A stretch of DNA of 64,000 bases from Hortaea werneckii (GCA_037044905.1 JBAOKB010000037.1:558001-622000), one strand, 5' to 3'; shown: positions 21,513 to 32,946, counted from the stretch's first letter. The notes: generated by a model not told the origin, from the sequence alone. A program made the numbers and translations.

Positions 21513-24012
21513 CTACCCCGGCGGTGGACCCGACGCCACAGCGCGAGCTTGATGGTGCACACCCGGTGTCCCAGCTGGCGGCGGTGGCGGTGAATAATAA
21601 CCATGCCCATCGTCCGGTCCTGTAGGTTCATACTCGTCACCATATTCTCCATCCTCATACTCTTCTTCCTCATCATCATCATAGAACTCCTCTTCACCAG
21701 GTGGTGGCGGACCTAAGTGATCGCCATGACCGTATGAACCGTCGTCTGGATGCTGCTGCTGACCATTTGCAGTGTGTGGACCACCTTGCTGGCCAGCGTT
21801 GCCACCGTTGTTGTTCTTGCCCTTCCCCTTCTTTCCCTTTCTTCCCTTTGCACGAGCCTTTTCAAGTAAGCGTTTCTTCTCTTCAGCCTTCTTCCTCTCC
21901 TGCCTATCTCTGATCTCGTATCGTCGAATCATTGCCAAAGGAGGTACGCCGAAGATATCCTCATACTCGCAAAACTCGCAAATCCACAGATTGTCTTTCG
22001 TAGGGCGGTGGTGATAGTTGGTATATTCCTGCTGTAATTGTCTTTGACGGGCGGCAAGAGCATACTCCTTCGAAGGGCGGCGACGGGGCTTCGGTTTCGG
22101 TGGAGGGGCCGGTTGTTGACCGTGTTGATTCGGAGGGAGAGGTGCCTGACCTGGATGGCCCGCTGGAGGAGGTGGAGGTCGGCTGCCATTGGACGGCATG
22201 TTGGGTGCTTGCCTCATGTTCGATGCTGTCTGTGTACCCTGTCCTGGCCGTCCAGCGCCTACCGCAGGTACCTGGCCACTCGACGCCACCCGACCATTGA
22301 CCGGAACGCTTCCAACTGGAGCTGGATATGAGCCAGGTGTATTGTAGGCGGCCTGAGCATATTTGACCTGGGCATCCCTTTGCTGTTGATAGGCGACTTG
22401 TGCCTGCTGCTGGGCGTGGGCGTAGGCCGCTCGCTGATCGGCCGCTTGTTGTTCCATCTTGTTCGCGCTTTCGCTCTCGCAGTGGAAGGTGAACTGTGTC
22501 TTGGGAGTCGTGTCGAAGCGCGAGACTCTCTGCCCCCTGTGCCTGCGCTCTTGGCTGCAGACGGAGGGGTCAGCGGACCTTGTTCGGCAGCGGACCTTGA
22601 TGGCTTGACTAATAATGCCGCCCTTTTCGTTCTCGACGCCGTTGGGTATGTCTGTAAATGTAGTCATAATCGTCAGCGCAACAGTTCACTCGAATTAATT
22701 ACCAAAAACGTCAAGCAAAAGTTCACGCTGCAGGGAGCGGGAAGAGCCGTGCAGAGACTGTCAGTGCCGGACCGTTGTAGGGCAGTCGCGGCAGAGCCAG
22801 AGAAGGCAAGCAAATGTGATGAGTCTCACCTCCGCCACCGTTCTTGCCGGGTGTCCGTATCGCGCCATAACCGCCGTTCCCACCAGAGAAGCTGCTGCCA
22901 AGCGGTCTCCGCTCACCGGCGCGCGCCCAGCCCATGTGCCTTCCGTATCTTCCTCGGCCGGCGCCGCTGATGCCTGTCCCACTCCCACTCGCCATCGGTG
23001 CGTTGGCCTGGGTCTGCGTCCCATGCGGTGAAGGGTGCGATGCACCTGCCTGAGGCCCTTCGTCTTCCAGCGTGCCGTCGGTCGACCCATTCAAGCCCAT
23101 GCTCGCCATTTCCGCGCTCAGTTGATGTTGCTGCAACGAGCTGTTCGCCGACGACAGCGGGATCTTCCGCTTCTTCTTATTGCTCGTGTTCTCGAAGCTT
23201 TCGTACCCATCTGCGCTGCTAAGGCTGGGCGGCAATTTCCCACCACTCTTGCTCGCCGCCATCAGCCGCTGCTGTATGTTGTCCACAGGCTTTCCGTTGG
23301 CCGGGGGCACAGAGCCGGACGCCGTGTGGTAACGGTAGTCTGGATGGTCAAATTCCACCTCCTCGTCACCGCTGTCTACGTCGTCCCCACAAGTGCAATG
23401 GTGCACACAGCCACCGTTGTTGTCCTCGTAGTGACCGCCCACCGGCACGCCCCTTCCCAGCGCCACGTGCCTTTGATCGTCAACAGTCGCGGGATGGCTG
23501 AACTGTAGGGTCGGCGAGAGCGGAGGCGGTGCAGGCGGGTAGACGATATGGCTGGCCTGCTCGGGCGACAGTCTCGACTTCAGGCGGGAGCGAGGCAGGG
23601 GCCGGATGGCGCGATCCGGATATATGGGAGAGGCGGTGTCGGGCGATCGTGCTGCGGACGAGGGGGAGCGGGTCAAGGAATCGCGGTGGGCGGAGGAGGG
23701 GCCGGGCGAGGAGGCGAAGTCTGCCGAGTCAGCCGGGGAGTGCCTGGGGACGATGCCAATAGGACGTTTGCTCGCCGGTGGTGGTGGTAATGATGCGGGT
23801 GCGGGTGCGGTTGTGGCTGCCTCTGCCTCTGCCTCTGTCTCTGTCTCTACGTCTGCCTTTGCCTTTGCCTTTGATGCCGTCTCGGCCGGCTGAGATGTCC
23901 GTCGCTGGCCAAGACTGCCCTGATGTCCACTACTCCGCCTCGGGTGGTGCTGGGGTGGGATGGAATGATGGTGAGGATGCTCGCGTGATGCCTTACCAGC
24001 TGTCGTCGCCAT
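21513..24012 (-). CDS. Conserved Pezizomycotina protein of unknown function with Cys clusters
   Basis: Two exons (24012-22830 and 22651-21513) with a 178-nt intron and matching phase encode about 773 residues. Exon 1 is Ser/Pro/Ala-rich, with His-Cys-Thr-Cys in CVHHCTCGDD and the blocks VDNIQQRLMAASKSGGKLP, DGYESFENTSNKKKRKIP and GRYGRHMGWARAGERRPLG. Exon 2 has a Gln/Ala stretch, a proline-rich linker, then RRRPSKEYALAARQRQLQQ, NYHHRPTKDNLWICEFCEYE and a Lys-rich helix, ending in an acidic, Pro/Gly-rich tail. The block order is familiar from filamentous ascomycetes as an uncharacterised protein. CxC and CxxC pairs suggest possible metal binding, but I infer no function. Exon 2 hides two compensating one-base shifts (near 22592 and 22515-22528) that garble about 25 residues. 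Confidence 0.8.
23810..23885 (-). repeat. Short imperfect hexanucleotide tract (Lys-Ala / Glu-Thr / Glu-Ala coding)
   Basis: CTCTGC, CTCTGT and CTTTGC units on the plus strand encode alternating dipeptides in the disordered N-terminal part of the conserved unknown protein. It looks like a slippage-prone microsatellite. Confidence 0.65.
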
Positions 24013-24949
24013 GCTGCCTGGCTTTTCTTTTTTTCTCGCAATATGGAATGCCGTTCCGCTATGGGGCTATCGTTCTCCAACGCGCAGTCGTATACCAACA
24101 CGGTCACACCTTCCCGGAGAGGAGTCTTGTTCTTGGACTTCTTCCTGCCTTCCAGAGCACAGGGATTCCTGATACGTCAAGAGCAAGAGGCACACACTGC
24201 AAACCCATCAATCAGTATCCCCGCCTTCATCCCCGCTCTTGCCTGATCTCGCCGATGTTTGGTTCGCCCTTACCTTTCGTGATCGAATCCGGGAGCTGCG
24301 GGGGCCAAGCGACTGGGGAGGGAGGATGAGGCGGAAAGAGCAATCGTGGTACAATCAGCGACGCCTCCCGGAATTGTCCACTTGGACTCGAAGTCGCCCG
24401 CTCGCTCCTGACTAATTTGTCCAGAAATGGTCCGTGCTCCGCTCAGAACCAGACGTTTTGGTGACCTTCACACTTCACAGTGTGTATCGCTGCTCGCTTC
24501 CCCTTCCCAAGTTCACCATCGGTATGATTACACCAGACGAGCTTGCCTATAATGCTACCTAGTGATGCTCCACCCTCGTGAGGCACGATTGACCGAGCTG
24601 CTCAAATGGAGATGGCGACGGCCTTGATTCATCATCGCGGATGACCTCGGCGTTCCAGATTCACAACTACATCGCTGCCGTCATGACATGACGTGTACTC
24701 ATATGGCCCGCATGCCTTCAACTCCATGGCCATTCTCTTCATGTCCATCCTATAGAGGTCATGCCCATGAGATCCGTCTTCATGTGGCACGCGGACGACT
24801 TTTCAGCTCTGCCCAAAGTGAACACTCCTGGACATCATTCCAAGAGCCAAAACGCCATTCTGATTGGGTTCGGATTGGAGATACGTTACATACAGACTCA
24901 CTATCTCATTGTCTCGCCTGAGACTCTGACTCTCTTGCCGCCACCGCGG
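24013..24949. other. Intergenic: promoter of the conserved unknown gene
   Basis: About 940 bases lie upstream of the start at 24012 and downstream of the stop at 24950. No domain-bearing ORF is seen; ORFs at 24043-24246 and 24688-24967 look random. Confidence 0.45.
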
Positions 24950-25717
24950 CTAACGAAAGCAACTTAACCACAGGTTGTATGTCACCTCCCTTGCCTCCAC
25001 AAGCGCCTCATCCTCATGCAGCGTCTCGGGCTCAACACCCGACGCCACCTCTTTTAGCACCGACATCACTGGATAAATCCCATCCAAACATCTCTCCATC
25101 CTTTCAAGTAGCACATCTACTCCCCTCAGCTTATCACGCAATTGCTTTCCAAATACTTCGCCTCCACCTTGGACTTCCAGTGCGTCTGCCATAACCTCCA
25201 AGGCCTCATCAAGCATCCGCAGCAACATCAATGGCATTGGTAAAGCACCATTCGGCTGGATCATGAAGCTGTCCCGCGCAAACGCCCGCTGAAAGAATGG
25301 CAGGTAGCAGGTGTTACGAACAGAGAGCGGTAGGCTGTGGTACTCATCCCCCAGCAGTCCGTATGCGGCTGACAGGACCGCGACTTGTTGATACGCCACC
25401 CGCAATCCGTTCAAGTATGCGATGTACTGGAAGCTTGCGTTAGGGCGAAACTGAAGCTGCAAGATTCTCATTGGCACCGCCGGGAGAGGAAGCTGGCCTT
25501 CCATGGTGGGGTCGAAGTACGTTTGCTGGACGGCCTGAGCTTGCGACGCCCCTTGCACTTCGGCGAACTGATGCGCGAAAGTCTCTTCGTGTGTGGTAGC
25601 ACTCGCATGACGACTCGGAGATTGCGAAGTGTGATACTGCATTTGAGCAGGCACAGGCGCACCGATAGTCGGGAACCAAGCCTGAAAGGGCTGTGAGTAT
25701 GACTGCAGGTTGCTCAT
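24950..25717 (-). CDS. Orphan protein, about 255 residues
   Basis: The ORF extends to 25903, but I place the start at 25717 (MSNLQSYSQPFQ), because the upstream 62 codons are basic and Cys/Arg-rich, like translated leader. The N-terminal third is Gln/Ala/Ser-rich. The rest is mostly helical, with leucine-rich stretches (MPLMLLRMLDEALEVMADAL, KLRGVDVLLERMERCL) and a short aromatic segment (RPNASFQYIAYLNGLRVAYQ). No signal peptide or transmembrane segment. I do not recognise the family. Codon bias and the uninterrupted frame support it being real. Confidence 0.55.
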   Translation of the reverse strand: MSNLQSYSQPFQAWFPTIGAPVPAQMQYHTSQSPSRHASATTHEETFAHQFAEVQGASQAQAVQQTYFDPTMEGQLPLPAVPMRILQLQFRPNASFQYIAYLNGLRVAYQQVAVLSAAYGLLGDEYHSLPLSVRNTCYLPFFQRAFARDSFMIQPNGALPMPLMLLRMLDEALEVMADALEVQGGGEVFGKQLRDKLRGVDVLLERMERCLDGIYPVMSVLKEVASGVEPETLHEDEALVEAREVTYNLWLSCFR

Positions 25718-26090
25718 GGCTTTCTTTTGGGCGCGTGACGTACGCGTCAACTTGTCGTGTCTACAAGTCCGAGTGCTCGAGTGAAAGTTGCAAGAGCCGG
25801 CTATTTGTGGCATTGCTGACGGGCTTCGACGGATCAAGGCCGGACAGGAGTGTCTCGAGGACTTGAAAAGGAAGGTGCGGTGAATGCATTGTGCACAATG
25901 CATTCAAATATCTCACGTCTACTCTGGATTCAATTGAGTCTATGAAGAGCCGAAAAACGAAAAAGGAGGGAAACTACTGCTGATACATGCGATCCGGATT
26001 GCAAAATTGGAATCCGAAAAATCTTCTCCCTCCCTGCAAACATCATCATCCCGAGTCTAATCTTGAACAACATAAGCTCATGCACAACGT
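25718..26090. other. Short intergenic region
   Basis: This holds the upstream region of the orphan at 25717 and the 3' region of the next minus-strand gene. An AT-rich stretch sits at 25920-26080. Nothing else is visible. Confidence 0.4.
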
Positions 26091-26681
26091 TCAGCGCCGC
26101 TGAGAATAGACAGGCGGCCTGAACTTCTTGACCTTCAGCACAGCAACCGCTTCCGCGAAGTCCTCCGCAACCTTCTCCTTTTCTACATCAGACTGAGCAC
26201 TCGAATCAGGCTCCACACCCCCCATCCTCTGGAAATTCCGCATAATACGCACCTGCCGAATCAACTCAGTCACCGTCTCCACCATCGTCTTCACATACTC
26301 TTCAGCCACCCGCACCAAAGCCTCAGCACCGCGAAGCTGCACCTCGGCAGCCCCTATCGAGCCATTCGCGAGACCTTTCTCTGCCTCGTCAAGGCAAGCC
26401 TCAACCTGCATCAGATGGTGTTCGAATGCCTTCGCCTTGGCCGCGGTGAAACGATGGTCAGCGTGATGCTCAGGCGGGATGTATTCGGCTGGAAGGGTGA
26501 GGAATCGGAGATTCTGTTTGCACCACTTCTCCGCCAGGTTGCTCAGGTCGCGTTTGCGAAGATCGTAGGCGCGCTCGGCTAGGGAGGTGCAGTGCAGAGA
26601 GTGGGCGATGTCTTTTGTACCTATTGAGGGACGATAGCACGGTGAGGAAGAGTTGGGGGTGTTTGGGCTGGTAGTACTCAT
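26091..26681 (-). CDS. Orphan alpha-helical protein, 196 residues
   Basis: The ORF opens MSTTSPNTPNSSSPCYRP at 26681 and has no intron. The centre (about 70-150) is amphipathic helix rich in Ala, Glu and Val (LMQVEACLDEAEKGLANG, GAEALVRVAEEYVKTMVETV). The tail is acidic, then basic (KVKKFRPPVYSQRR). There is no signal peptide or membrane segment. The family is not recognised. It lies tandem to the orphan at 24950-25717; I see no sequence similarity between the two beyond general composition. Confidence 0.58.
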   Translation of the reverse strand: MSTTSPNTPNSSSPCYRPSIGTKDIAHSLHCTSLAERAYDLRKRDLSNLAEKWCKQNLRFLTLPAEYIPPEHHADHRFTAAKAKAFEHHLMQVEACLDEAEKGLANGSIGAAEVQLRGAEALVRVAEEYVKTMVETVTELIRQVRIMRNFQRMGGVEPDSSAQSDVEKEKVAEDFAEAVAVLKVKKFRPPVYSQRR

Positions 26682-28349
26682 TGTTTTGATAATGGATCAG
26701 GTTACTCAAGTTGTTGTCAGTGTCTCTAGGGCCAGCCTGAGAACGGCGAAGTGATTTTGCGCTTATCTTTGATATTTCTACTTGAAGTGTTTCCTGCAAC
26801 AAAAGCATTGTGTCTGCTGAGAATAGCGAACTGTGAATCTAATTGCGTTTCATGGTCATTTCTTCGCTTTGTGCTTGGAAGTGCGCCGACATGGATGGGC
26901 CTTCACTTGTTTCTAGGTACTTGATATGGGGCGTCCTGGTACCATCGAGCCTAGACACTATGCTGGGGTTGGCAGGTAGATAATGACATAAGGCGGCAGT
27001 CTGATACATGTTCCAACTCCATCTTATGATCGTTTAACAACGCGACCCTTCCAGACGTGTGTTGAACAATACAAGGAGCATAACGGATGGCATGTTGATT
27101 GTGAACACAAAAGTTGCAATGAGCTCAATGCGAATGGAAGTGTCGAGGCCCTGTCAACGCCAAGTGCATGGTGGCTTGCAAGCTTTCTTCGGCCCTTGCT
27201 TGTGCTCGCCGCACGTCACGAAGGACGTGCCACACTTACGGCAGCCGAGCGACACGAAATAGCTAGCTGCTGTTGTCCAGATTCGATGGTGCTAAGGGTT
27301 GGGAGTGTTGGGTACAATGCTCTTGGGGTATGGTATGGACCAACAATGTCTTTGTGACGAGAACTGGTACACGTTGAAAGAGATCTTTGGAACAGGTACA
27401 GATCATGCAAGGTACTCCCTCTTTGATGAGCTGGCAACGCCGTGGTACAGTTGATGCAGCCGAGAGTGTGCATGATCAAGACACATGGCTGCCTCGACTT
27501 TCCCTGGTTCTGGTAAATGATCTCAGGATGAATCTCCACTCGCAACAGCGGCCCCGAGAGGAGTGATCATCGGCGCAGTTCGGCGCATAAGGGAAAGCCA
27601 GCACAAAGGACAAATATGCCGGCATGGCAACCGCCCGGGAAATCTAGCTTTATTGTCTCTGATTACGATGAGCCTTATGACTTAGACATGGACCGGATCA
27701 GTGTCGATGGACGTTGCTCGAGTAGAAGGATCAACAGCGGTTACCGACATCTTTCGTGATAATCCACTATTTGACCATGTCAAATCCTGGAGGCGGTCTA
27801 GATTTTCGAGTGGACGACAGGCATCCCATGGGGACCGGCGACCGGGCGTGAAGTCTTTTCGTGCTCAATCTGAAACCCGGCCTTGATGCAGCCTTACGCG
27901 GCGGACCGCCCCGCGGCAAACGGGTCTGTAATTTCCGCCGCCCCCTTTTCTGCTCCACGTTGCGACCACAGCGCCAATCGCCGTCTCATACAGCGTCAAC
28001 CACGGTTCTCGATTCTGACGTGCGTGGGCTAGGACCAATCCCATTTCAAGGTCATGGCGGAAGGAAGAGAAACCATGAGGATAGGCGCAGAAGCCTATCT
28101 GCGGCGAGATGATCGGCAACGGTAGAGAAGACCTGGGTCCGGGGCCTACTACTTGAACGTTTCCCAGGCCACCTCGTCATTCCCTTTCTGATATTATTGC
28201 TTTTCCGCATCTGCTCTCATATAAAAACGTCTGGTTGTCCTATTTGTTTACGAAGGCAATCGTCTTCGGGTCACTCATTTCCCCAGTCACTCATTATTAA
28301 GAAGAGCTAGTCTCTCACTTGCACTCATTTTCTCACCTCGTCAGACGAC
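26682..28349. other. Intergenic, divergent promoters
   Basis: About 1.7 kb without a supportable gene; ORFs at 27059-27262, 27216-27545 and 27861-28119 have no domain. The right end carries the promoter of the secreted glycosidase (TATA-like box at 28220). Confidence 0.5.
28220..28227 (+). promoter_or_regulatory. TATA-like box of the GH128-type gene
   Basis: TATAAAAA lies 123 bases upstream of the ATG at 28350, followed by a C/T-rich leader (CTCACTTGCACTCATTTTCTC), a common arrangement for strongly transcribed fungal secreted proteins. Confidence 0.55.
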
Positions 28350-29594
28350 ATGCAATACGCCCTCATCTTCGCGGCCGCTGCGCTTGCGCATGCCCATGAG
28401 AACCGCCATGGCCGGCTCCACGCCAACCGCGAGGTCAACACGGTGACCGATGTCGACATGGTCACCGTCACTCACTACGTGACCGCGACTGCCGCTCCTA
28501 CTCCTGAGGTTCAGCACAAAGCCCAGTGGGGCTACCACGGCCCGGCTTCTTCCAAGGAGTCGTCCGCGCGTTCGGCCGTCTATTCATCTGTCGAAGAGGC
28601 TCCCGTTGAGGAATCTTCCGCCAAGCCCTCGACTACTTTCGCTACCTCTGCTGCCAGTGCTGCGAGCCCATCTGCCTACACCTCTGCTGCTTCCCCCAGC
28701 AGCTACGACAGCGGCAGCTCCACCACGTCCTCGTCCCCCTCAAGCGGGACTGGTATCACCACCAACAACCTCACTCCAAACGGCAAGAAGGCTGGTCTCT
28801 CTGGCTACATTGGTATCCAGGAGATGCAAGCCTTCTCCGAACTTGCTCCCTACATCAGCTGGTACTCTGACTACGCTCCAGACACACCCGATGCGCAAGG
28901 TGTGAAGGGTATCGGTATGCTCTGGGGCGCTAGCGGCTCTGCATGCGGCGATGTCACCCCGGAGCGCGTGTCGCTCTTCCACTCGATGTTGGACAACGAC
29001 TCCGTCCCGGAAATCATGTTCGGCTTCTACGAGCCCGACTGCGACTGCGACATGTCTGCTCAGATGACCGTGTCGGATGCTCAGACTCAGTGGGACGCCC
29101 TGCTCGCCCCGCTCGCCGACAAGGGCGTCGTTCTCGGCTCTCCCAGCATGTGCAAGCAGAAGGACGAGGACTTCCTGACGCCTTTCCTGGACAACGGTGC
29201 CCGTGACTGGGACGTCACCTCGATCCACATCAACAAGCCCGACCTCGACGGTGTCAAGGAGGACGTCGAGTACTACGTCAACACCTACGGCAAGCCCATC
29301 TGGGTCAGCGAATTCTCTTGCGTCAACGACGCCGATGGCTGGAGCCCTTGCACCGACCAGACCCAGATCAACAAGTTGATCAACGATGCTGTCTCCTACT
29401 TTGAGAGCAACGAGCACGTGGTTGCCTACGGCCCATCGGTAAGTAATGATCCATATCGTATGCCCTTGTGAAGCAATCGGCTAACATTTCCCTCTCAGAA
29501 CGGCGCTGGTCTCGGCAGCGTCTGGCCCTTGACCTCCAACGGAGAGCTCACGGAGTCGGGCAAGACCTACCTCAACGCCATCAAGAATTTGTAA
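28350..29594 (+). CDS. Secreted glycosyl hydrolase, GH128 / Asl1-like catalytic domain
   Basis: Two exons (28350-29438, 29499-29594; intron 60 nt) encode 394 residues. A signal peptide (MQYALIFAAAALAHA) is followed by a Ser/Thr/Ala-rich, probably O-glycosylated linker to about residue 135. Then comes the glycosyl hydrolase catalytic core domain: KAGLSGYIGIQEMQAFSE, SWYSDYAPDTPD, IMFGFYEPDCDCDMS, DVTSIHINKPDLDG, GKPIWVSEFSCVND and a C-terminal Trp-containing strand. The Glu in FGFYEPD and the Glu in WVSEFSC match the expected catalytic acid and nucleophile positions of this clan A fold. Members act on beta-1,3-glucan. It should be extracellular or wall-associated, and no GPI signal is seen. 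Domain call firm, substrate inferred. Confidence 0.9.
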
Positions 29595-30150
29595 TTTCGC
29601 TTCCCAGACCTTTCAGAATCTTCAGGCTCAAGAATGACTGGAGGGGCGCATCAGCCGGGTGTGTCTCATTGAATCGCGATTCAAAAGTGCCACATGCCAT
29701 TTTTGCCTTTAAAATTTATTCGACGAGCATATATATAACGATTTAACTTCAAAATGCAACGAGTTCTGAATCTCGATAACTGATTAAAATTTCATTCCTG
29801 ACATCGACTCAGCTATTGGCAGGTGTACTATGCTGGCCAGCAGGTTGTTTCTAACGTTTAACAACTTGCAATTGTGTGTGTTGCCGGAATTGCTCCCCCA
29901 TACAGGAGAGCGACTAATACAGTAATCAGCTTTGTTCCACAACGTTCCAGTATATGGAGTTCTCTGCAATAGGGGACAAAGTTGACATGCGGGACCGGGA
30001 GGCAGGTGGACACACAGCCGAGCAGCCGAGGTCTACTGATATCAAGACACACTACACGCTGCATCTGACAGTCTAGGCGTCACCTGCAATCGCATTACGA
30101 ACGCAACACAAGTCACTAATTGCAACACACGCTGAGAGAAAAAGTTCACC
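29595..30150. other. Intergenic, GH128 3' UTR and GST promoter
   Basis: AT-rich just after the stop (29690-29800), consistent with polyadenylation. No gene features. Confidence 0.45.
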
Positions 30151-31475
30151 ATGTCTGCGCAAGCCGCGCCCAATGGCATAATCTTATTTCACTATCCACA
30201 GTCGCCGTACGGTCGACGAGTCAGGTGGTATCTAGCGCTGAGAGGGATCGCGTATGCGGAATGTGTAGGTCATCATCGTTGCATTGCATTGTTGGGCACC
30301 AAATCCATTCCGCTAAGCTGACCGTCCGCCAAACAGATTCAACCGTGGATCTTGCCACGGCCTGATATGGAAGCGTTGGGGGTGCACTACCGGCGCTCAC
30401 CCGTCATGGCCATTGGACGTGACATCTACGTCGACTCTCGGATGATTCTCCGGAAGTTGGAGGAGCTCTTCCCGCCATCTGCTGAGCATCCGGCGCTATC
30501 GACTAAGGAGACCGAAGGCATGGCGGCGCTAATGAATAAGTTCGTTGTCGACGCTGGGGTGTTCAGTAAAGCGGTTGGCATTATGAGGCCGGACCGTGCA
30601 GCTCTGCAGGATCCTGCGTTCGTTAAAGACGTAAGTTATATACCAATGCGCATGTCACTCCCCGCACGGCGACAGGAGGCAAGCGTGGAGATCAGATAAC
30701 ATTGGTTCATGCAATACGTCGTTGTAGGCTTACGGCATGCCCTGACATGCCGTTCGCTGCAGCCATTCGTAATAGCGGAAAGCAGACTTCAGGCTGACAC
30801 TAAGTGGTTGATAGCGGCAAAGTTTCATTGGAAAAGGATGGTCGCCTACCGCGGCAGCAAACGCGAGACCAGAGAATCTAGTGCATGTTCGACAGTGCTT
30901 TGACATAGCCGAAAGCCTCTTCGCAGATGGGAGAAGTTGGGTGGCATCCACATCCGGGCCAAGCCTGGCAGATCTAGAAGGTGCGTATCATACTGCGGCT
31001 TGGGAGGAAGTTCATCGTTGCTGATTGTAGCTATGAAGGTGTCTGGGCATTTGACTGGATCATCTCGGATCTCGAGCCACCGCCAGAGTACTTCTCCGAA
31101 GCCATATACCCTAGAGTATACGATTGGAGGAAGCGCTTTAGAGAGAGTGTGAAGGCAGCGCGTACGCAAGCACCGAAACCGGTAGCTTTGAAAGGGCAGG
31201 ATGCCGTGCATGCCACTCTCACTGCAGATTCATCTGACCAAACACCGGAGGTTGACCTTGGCGACCCGTTGGGCTTGGAGGAAGGTACGCTGGTAGAACT
31301 ATACCCAACGGATGGGGGCGGCGCCGATCCGTTCAAGGATCAGGGTCGTCTTTGGCGACTAGAGAAGAATGGGGTTGCCATATCAGTCCAGGCGCCGTCT
31401 GGCGAGGAGGTGCGGATACATGCGCCGAGGTGGCATTTCCGTGTCAAGAAGGCGTCCGCTAGGTCGATGCTGTGA
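30151..31475 (+). CDS. Glutathione S-transferase-like protein with C-terminal extension
   Basis: Four exons (30151-30264, 30337-30630, 30815-30980, 31039-31475) splice in phase to 336 residues. The thioredoxin-fold N-terminal domain opens IILFHYPQSPYGRRVRWYL and contains SPVMAIGRDIYVDSRMI, the glutathione-site region. The helical C-terminal domain spans the exon joins (DRQSFIGKGWSPTAAANARP, SLFADGRSWV, GPSLADLEGVWAFDW). Beyond residue 250 a beta-rich extension (GTLVELYPTDGGGADPFKDQG, GEEVRIHAPRWHFRVKK) is typical of a fungal GST subgroup. It is cytosolic, with no targeting signal. The catalytic role is uncertain: the usual Ser/Cys is not obvious, although SPYGRR lies at the right place. The 184-nt second intron is long for this window and might hide another exon. 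Confidence 0.85.
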
Positions 31476-32239
31476 GACATAAGATTATTTGCATCCCAAT
31501 ATATCCGCCACGAGGTAACGGATAGAAGATGCCGCGCGGTTGCAGTGGGGTTTGACAAACGGCGAGGCTTTTTAGCTAGCCGTTTTGGCACATCGTCAAT
31601 GATCATGATTTGGTTGGCGTGGAACATTAGCAGACCCAATCGTCATTTTCCAGCGTTCCTTGTTGTACGTGCAGAGCGCTTTGAGGACCACTTCGAGACA
31701 TTCTACAAGCGGTGCGGATAAGGCCGCAATGCGCAACCTGTTGTGGCACCGTAGCTGTAATATACCTATGTAGGTAACATGATTGGAGGCATCTGAGGGA
31801 TGAGATTGCCGCAGACTACTCCAATGTTGCGACGCCGTCAAGACACTTTGTGCGGATGGTAATGAATAGCCATCAAGTCACGCGTTGTGATGCCAGGACC
31901 GAGGCGATTGTGGGTGGCAAAAGGCGAGTTATTGGTTGAGGATCGAGGTCACGATTCACGAAGTGGAAAGGCCCATGATCAAAACGGATCACCTGCAGGC
32001 GAGGCCGCCACGAGTGCCGAGAAATCCGCGAGGGCAGGTTAGCGTGGCGCTTGCTGCCCAAAGTGCCTCCAGAGTGCCCAATTTTTCGGTGCCACGTCGT
32101 CAGGCAGCCGCCTCTCGCTGCTCAACTGCCCAGTCAATTGCAGCGGTCGGGTCGGTCTGGTCGGCTGGCTGCTCATCGTTCGTCGCCTACCTGCCTCTTA
32201 CTGTCATCTTCACCTTCTAGCCCGGCGTCAGCAAAATCG

Positions 32240-32285
32240 CCCTTCCCTTCCCTTCTCCTCTTCTTCCTCCCCTATCCTTTTCCCA
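32240..32285 (+). promoter_or_regulatory. Pyrimidine tract, probable core promoter of rfeG
   Basis: A nearly unbroken C/T run lies about 660 bases before the rfeG ATG. Such CT tracts commonly precede transcription starts in filamentous fungi. Confidence 0.45.
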
Positions 32286-32355
32286 TTATCGCGCCGGTCA
32301 CTGTCTTGGACTCATCAACCCGCGTCGTCTTCGCCCGTGTGACCATCTTCAGCGT

Positions 32356-32388
32356 TGCTGTGCTGCTGCTGCTGCTGCTGCTGCTGCG
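32356..32388 (+). repeat. (CTG)n microsatellite in the rfeG leader
   Basis: About ten CTG units follow GCTGTG, between the pyrimidine tract and the rfeG start. If transcribed, it lies in the 5' UTR. Confidence 0.85.
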
Positions 32389-32946
32389 ATCGCCCGCTGT
32401 TCTCTCTGACAGCCTTCACTCGACAGCCAACGGTTTCGCAGCCTGAGGTGCACACCGGAAAGGGTAGGAGACGCTGGCGCAATTTCTGCCCGGTAAAGGA
32501 CGAATCAGCAGCCGTATCCAGGACCGTCCGCCCGCCCCGCCCACCTCGCTAAGCCCGGAACGGTAGCCACCCACAGCACTTGTCACGCCTTTCCCCGCCG
32601 TCCAGGCAGGCTCTGAGCGACACAGCCGGTCCGCTGAGAGAAACAGACGGACTGACGCTCCAACCGGCCTGCTGGCTTCTTGACCTCCCCCCCATCTCCT
32701 CCCCTCCTCCTGCACAACATCGCAAAGTCTGTCTTCATTTGGCTTTCCGCCGACCATCTTGCCGTGACTCCCTCTGTTCTGCCCTGCTCGACTCGGACGG
32801 AGCGCCGATCCTATCAGCGCAATTTCATCCCAACCAGGATTTCCACCCCACAAGGCCCTTTGCTTGACCTTTCCTCTGGAAACCCATCCACCGCAGGATT
32901 CAGACGCCCGTCGCCAAGGAGCTGCCTTGGACCTTCCTTCCATACC

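Larger units (their letters stand above)
31476..32946. other. Intergenic: GST 3' region and long rfeG leader
   Basis: About 1.5 kb. The left part has no gene signal. From about 32220 the plus strand is strongly pyrimidine-rich and carries a CTG repeat, consistent with a promoter and long leader for rfeG. A 243-codon antisense ORF (32416-33147) overlaps the rfeG first exon and looks like a shadow. Confidence 0.5.
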
